DNA of 64,000 bases from assembly GCA_010015675.1 (NCBI GenBank), contig ML977025.1, positions 128,394 through 192,393 on the forward strand, given 5' to 3'. The stretch comes from Byssothecium circinans (Eukaryota; Ascomycota; Dothideomycetes; Pleosporales; Massarinaceae). A program made the position numbers and the translations under genes. Positions 58,997 through 64,000 of this stretch are shown here, one piece after another (positions within the stretch are counted from its first letter, which is position 1; the number at the start of each line of letters is the position of its first letter). The notes under the pieces are model-generated. The model searched no databases, had not been told where the DNA came from, and worked only from the letters and a program-made list of their open reading frames with translations.

Positions 58997-59422
58997 ATGA
59001 AAATACAAGGACAACACATGTTGACGCTTAGTACCGACTACTACGCCGATTTCTGGAAGGAGATTGGGAGAATTGCCGGTGACCGGATGGCGCGTCCGTG
59101 GACTCACCGCCGGTTGTCAATTGCACAAGTTTCCGTTGTCTACAGGGAATATCCCCTCTTCCCGATCGAGCCGCCAAGTTCCCTTTGGAGATGGGCACAA
59201 CTGCATCACGACCACGGATACACGTATCCAACGGAGGATATGTACCTACTGTACTTGGTCGAAGTTGGAGATATTACGGGCGAATGGCTCGGCCAACACA
59301 TCATTCACCGACGATACGAGAGGGACAGCACAACACCTCACATCATGGTGGCAAAGTTCACCAAGCCACTTGGGCTGATCCCGACGTCGCCTGATCCTTT
59401 CGACTACTTTGCGGATGAATAA
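58997..59422 (+). CDS. Hypothetical protein (141 aa) or exon
   Basis: ATG at 58997 opens a frame with natural codon use (STDYYADFWKEIGRIAG, PIEPPSSLWRWAQLHHDHGY, EDMYLLYLVEVGDI), ending at TAA 59422. It is rich in His and aromatic residues. I do not recognise a family, and a frame from an alternative upstream TTG would only add a few residues. The frame could be one exon of a longer gene. Confidence 0.35.
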   Translation: MKIQGQHMLTLSTDYYADFWKEIGRIAGDRMARPWTHRRLSIAQVSVVYREYPLFPIEPPSSLWRWAQLHHDHGYTYPTEDMYLLYLVEVGDITGEWLGQHIIHRRYERDSTTPHIMVAKFTKPLGLIPTSPDPFDYFADE

Positions 59423-60420
59423 TGCTGGCACCAAGTCTAGTTTAGTCGTCAAAAGTCTTGCAACGCTTTCCGCGGCTCAGACCTGACAAAGTATTATTGC
59501 GATCCCTTTTGCTCTTCTACTGCCAATCACAAGACCGGCCCATCATGCTTTCGGACTATTGTGAAACGGTGTCTACAGGCTATGTTTCATTCTGTATCTC
59601 GAGCTCGGCAGTGAGGCTGCTGAACCGCGACGGACCGAATGCATGGGCATCCCGTAGATCAATCCCACGGAAATCTTTCTTCGATCCACGGCCATCAACA
59701 TACAGTGCCTCGCAATCCGGCAGAACAATGACGGCTGCCATATCAAGTGTTTCTCTGGCCCGCCCCATCGATACAGCTTACTGGAGGGCACCATAACTAT
59801 CAACTTTATCCCTGAGACTGGACAGCACACGCATCCCCTGCTCTTGGGCAAGCTTTCGAACTCATGCCCAATGCTTATTATATCGGAGATCTAGCGTGAT
59901 CAAACTTGTGCGTATGTGTACGACAAGCCACTAGGACCCTGTTCCCATCCTTCCCGACGCCTCTAAAGCTTCCAACCCCGCCTTTTTCTACTCGACTTGT
60001 ACCAGAAACCTGGATCAACCGGCCCTTGCGACGATAAGGACGATGCAGTCGAACGTCATCTGGCATCCCCTTCTTACGAGACTCGCAGGCTGTATGTGTG
60101 TTGATATCGAATGGCCTCACGATTGCGGCCCTGGCGGTGTGAACATTGAAGTCAGGGCTGACCCTTGGTTCCACGCAGGTGGAGGTTGTCAGGTGCTCCG
60201 TTGCCCCTCTTTCTCTCCACTGCCTCGTCGTCCTTCTCTTACGGACCTAGCAACAACTGATCGGCTTCGGCTCATGAGCTGGAACCGAGACGGGCGCACC
60301 CACTTGACCCCACAGCGAGTGCTGTCATTGGGAATACTAGCCAGGGGTGAGATCTTGTCCTCCAAGAACTTCGACACCCGTGGAAGGGCCGTACGGTATC
60401 CGCCTTGAATCGGAGTTAAC
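59423..60420. other. Possible multi-exon gene on minus strand, not resolvable
   Basis: Three minus-strand frames in order (60377-60189, 60174-59878, 59768-59580) have natural composition, with segments such as GVKWVRPSRFQL, KGRLIQVSGTSRV and EALYVDGRGSKKD. Several GT/AG pairs could join them, but I could not find a single in-phase set. A plus-strand frame (60043-60408) overlaps, so the strand is also uncertain. Confidence 0.3.
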
Positions 60421-63400
60421 GGTTTCTAGGCACTGTACTGTACAGCTGTCAACACCCCACTCACTCTAATCTTGCGCGATTTGTTCCTCATTTTCTCATC
60501 ATTTTCTCATGTTCTGATTATTGCAGTATTATCAGGCGTAGTATGTGCGCCCCTCGATGTCTGACGCCATCTTTCCAATGCCAATTGACCAGGCTATGTA
60601 CATTGCTGACCGGAACGTTCGGGTATGCATGTTTCTCTGCACTTTGAGGGCAACACAATAACACTATTCACCCCCACGGTCGGCCCATGAGCACACACGA
60701 TAATTGGGATTCCACGACCTTGGAGAATTCCGTATGCGAGAGCACCCATCCCTTAGGTTAGAGAAAAGCCGGCACAAAGGAACTTACTTTAAGTTCACTA
60801 TCAAATCCCTAACAGAGTTTGCAGCATTATCTTTTTATCTATTAGCTCTCCGTTGTTCGCCCTCTTTCCCGGTTTTGCATACACCCCCAGGCTGGTCAAC
60901 TTTTGCGAGGCTACGAATCACGGCTATTGGAAGCTAGATGCTAATCGTCTACGTCAGACAATCAATTTCACGGCTATTGACATCTTTGATGCCCTGAAAG
61001 GACCCATCTTATACACAAGGCGACCGAGACTTGCACTTTCATAATATCCGAATCCGCAGCCTCAGGCATAATCTCTCCACTCATCGAAGAGTCCCCTATG
61101 CTCTTGACAATCCAGATCTTCAACTTATCTTGTGAGACACGCTATCGTCCTAGCACTCCCATAATTTTGTGCTCTTACCTGACTGCCGGCTCGCCATCTC
61201 ACTAGTGGGATCTGTCCTAATCTGACAGAAACCGTTGAGTTTCGGATCTACAGTCCAAGCTTTCCTACTCGCCTGTAATCGGTGCACGGTCTCGATACCC
61301 TGCCGAGAGCGACAAAATGAAGGACAAATGGAGAAATGCGGATGTATGATGCTGATGCATGTTATAGAAGGATCAAACGCCCAGGACGCATACTTGGGGG
61401 TTCTTGCCTCGCGAGGATAACGTTACTGGGGTCGACGGAGTGGAGGATTCATGCCAAGGAGTGAATGGGAAACGGGGCAGCCAATGATGGGAGGTGATTG
61501 GCACTCTGTGTGGTGTAAGGACGAATGCTTAAATTTGGGTAATTGCTGATTGCATGTACTGACTAGGGATGGCGAGCGCGACACCTGCCGTGTCGAGGAG
61601 AAGAAGGTGTATTGTCTTCGTGTGATTATGGAGAGAGGTGCAGACTGGCACGAAGGTGAAAGCGTCCGGGTTTGTCGTTCTTCCGGTCCCATCACATTTT
61701 ACAGCTGTTACAGCATTTCCGACACCGGTACAATTCTACAATTGTAGGCTGAGTAGTAGTGCCCGCAAACCTCTACTCTCCTCCAACATTGTCGCGGTTT
61801 CTTCTTTCCATTCAACACTACAAGTCCAGTTCTTGATACCACCTTTTCTCAAAAACCACTCAAACAATTTCGTACTGCACTCTCCGCTCTCTCCACTATG
61901 TATAAAGATAGCAAAAGAAAGAACAGAAAAGAAAGAAACGAGAAGGAAAGAAAGAAAAAACGAAGAAAACCACTCCCACCCCCTCCATCCCCCAACCCGC
62001 ACAACCGCAGCAACAACCCCCCTCCCCCCCCGTCCACGCCAACGGTCCCTCATCACACGCTCAATGCCCTCCACCACAACCCTCGCACCACCCGCCGTCT
62101 CCGCATACACTGCCTTCCACACCGGATCCAAGCGTGCAAAATCCCCGCTGCTGCGCAAGCCACCCGACCGAAGTAATAATTATGCTTTTCAACGTGGATG
62201 CGTCGCGCCTTGGTGGCTGGGGTGTTGTCGTGGTCGGTCGGTACCGCGGAGGTGCATGCGGATGGGGCGGTTGTTGTGGGGACGGGTGCGGGTGAGGGAG
62301 GTGGTGTATTTTGGAGGGTGGTGATGGTAGGGTTGGGGTTTGAGGAGAGGAAGGGGAAGGAGAAGGAGGGGGAAGGAGGCTCTTCTTGACCTTGGTCTTG
62401 GTCTTGATCTTGTTGCTGATATGGCGTGGTGTGGTGGTGATGTTGGCGGTGTTGTTGGCAGTTAAAGTCAAAGTCAAAAAGTCAAAAAGCAGAGCAGAAT
62501 TCAAATTCAGGCGTCCTCGTACCCAGCACCAGCACCGCAGCCCCTTTAACCCAACCCATTCCATCACCTTGGCCTCGATCCTCCTAAGCTCCCCACTCCC
62601 CACTCCCCGCTCGCTCGTTCACCCCCACCCCCGCCCTGTCTCCCCATTGAAGACCCCGCCTGTAATCATTCTGATATAATACGATATGATAGGATACGGA
62701 ACCGCCTCGTCACACATGCAAGAGCACTCGGGACGGTACTTGCGCGACGCTGGGGCGGGGTACTATAGCTTTATTCTCCCCATATACCCTGCCCTACTGC
62801 TTTCCTTTTTCCTTTTCCTTCTTAAGCGTGACCGTGCTTATGCTTATGCTTATCGCACCTTCCTAAACACGCCCACCACAATCTCTAGGAGAAAGCGTAG
62901 ACGCGGCGGAGAGACATTATATACCAAAGCCTAAGGCTGAGGCTGAGGCTGAGGCTTTGAGCTAGGAAATCCCCCCCCGCCCCCCCCCAGGAGACCTGTG
63001 GAAAAGCCCAGGTGTGGTAGAATTGGAGAATTGGGGGGCGGAGGGCGGTGTGATATCGAAGGCCTTGTGTAGCGGAAGTGGAAGTGGAAGTGGGAGGGAG
63101 AGAGCGAAGAAGAGATCTGATGATATTCATAGAACAACATTTCCAATTAATTTTTTCTTCTTCTTTAGGACCCTTATCTTTGCAAAGTAGCACTCTACCG
63201 TTGTACTAGAATTATAAATTATGAGAGGCGCGCAACAATTTAGGAAGCCCGGAATATGTAATGCATAATGCATGCATGGCTTAGGACTAAGACCCCCTTC
63301 TTAGCCACACAACAAGAGCGAGAATTAGTTAAAGACGTGGCGGAGTTCCTGCCGCTTACTATCCTAAACTTAACTTATCCTCTTTCAAACGTCGGTTAGG

Positions 63401-64000
63401 GCTTTGTGGACGCTGCGGGCGTTGATTATGTTTACCAAACCTGGAGAAATCTTTGGAGGTGAACAGGTCGGGTCTGGTCGTTGTAAAGGGACGAGGGAAA
63501 AGGTGAGGGTGGTGTGGAGGACGGGTAGGTATAGGGTTTTTAAAGCCACGATTAGGGTGGGGGTAAGGGACGCGTTGGTTAGTAGGGATTTGGGGGAGGT
63601 GTCGTTTTTGTGGGGAGGTTGTTGGGTAGGGAGGTTCTTGCTCTAGGAAGAGGGGACGAGCGAAGTTTGGGGAGGACAGTGCTGAGAGAATGGGTTGTTG
63701 GGAGTGGAATGTCGCTGGCCTTTTCTGGTAACTCGTAGCAGACTTATCAACGCATGCATGGCTCCGACGAGCAAGGAAATCATATTTTTTCGGGACCCCT
63801 ATAGTGTTGTGCTTGAGCTCAACGATTCGCCTCATGTGTTTAGCTTTGCAGCGTGGTACAAAAGATTTGACAAATCAAGCTGAATTCACTTCACCGAGAT
63901 ATGGGTACACAATACGACCAAAACAGGCGGTGCAGTGAAGTCGCGTCACGCCCTCGCGTTCACCCTCACCTTGAGTCTTGCAAAACAGGCTCCCGTCATA
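60421..64000. other. Gene-poor right end, low-complexity patches
   Basis: I see no secure gene. Patches include an A/G-rich, KRKN-like stretch (about 61,900-61,980), GCTTAT repeats (62,830-62,860), GGCTGA repeats (62,932-62,957) and C runs (62,970-62,990). Frames of 90-230 residues here are Pro/His/Ser-rich. A minus-strand frame at 62158-61736 starts with a natural-looking LDPVWKAVYAETAGG but soon loses composition. The tRNA-like fragment is at 63162-63210. Confidence 0.4.
63162..63210 (-). other. tRNA-like fragment (A-box-like), probably degenerate
   Basis: On the minus strand, TAGTACAACGGTAGAGTGC resembles a tRNA D-arm with A box, followed by a TTTGCAA loop like a TGC anticodon. The anticodon stem does not pair well, and no B box (GGTTCGA) follows. 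It is best read as a fragment or SINE-like remnant. Confidence 0.25.

Noticed and set aside
62061..62603. 180-residue minus-strand frame
   Set aside because: Pro/His/Thr-rich low complexity with no stable features.

Overview
The window is nuclear DNA from a filamentous ascomycete (Pezizomycotina; Dothideomycetes is my guess from gene style, not proven). The evidence is: introns of about 46-60 bases with GTRNGT donors and CTRAC-like branch points, conserved fungal proteins (SNF1, TEN1, SNF7, FHL1-like, RPS0), GH72 and WSC-domain secreted proteins, a fungal NACHT-ankyrin receptor gene, and AT-rich blocks that look like repeat-induced point mutation (RIP). Most genes have introns, so I joined exons by hand, checking that splice phases agree and that the reading frame closes. 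Most joined models are exact multiples of three.

Layout. 2-247: acidic C-terminus of a gene entering from the left. 1313-4083: SNF1/AMPK-alpha kinase. 4505-6643: TTC microsatellite and an AT-rich, RIP-like block. 6644-8457: a small two-exon hydrophobic protein and a GrpB-GNAT fusion. 8617-14091: two secreted oxidative enzymes on the minus strand, a haem peroxidase with four WSC domains and an AA14-like copper monooxygenase. 15283-16868: EAF-type transcription elongation factor. 16938-17117 and 22200-22423: two copies of a short inverted-repeat element (MITE) with 5-bp target duplications. 20079-21501: GPI-anchored GH72 glucanosyltransferase. 22576-24942: divergent mitochondrial uS15 and cytosolic uS2 (RPS0) genes. 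25517-31390: an F-box/LRR-like gene and a STAND/NLR gene (HeLo-like, NACHT, about 17 ankyrin repeats) with one in-frame TAG. 34437-36662: predicted pseudokinase. 39172-41655: secreted GH2 glycosidase. 42827-46678: a disordered protein with a repeated IIKDVG motif, and a GNAT acetyltransferase. 46848-48560: TEN1 and SNF7. 50046-53853: FHA plus forkhead factor. 54289-56623: a 2-oxoglutarate oxygenase and a UstYa-like (DUF3328) protein. 57898-58307: a three-exon small protein. The remainder to 64000 is gene-poor.

How the genes fit together. There is no operon-like organisation. Housekeeping genes sit in divergent pairs (uS15m/RPS0, TEN1/SNF7, FHL1-like/oxygenase). Secreted and cell-wall genes (peroxidase, AA14-like, GH72, GH2) suggest a plant-associated or saprotrophic life. 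The least ordinary items are the new MITE pair, whose second copy carries RIP-type transitions, and the nearly intact NLR gene stopped by a single CAG-to-TAG type change.
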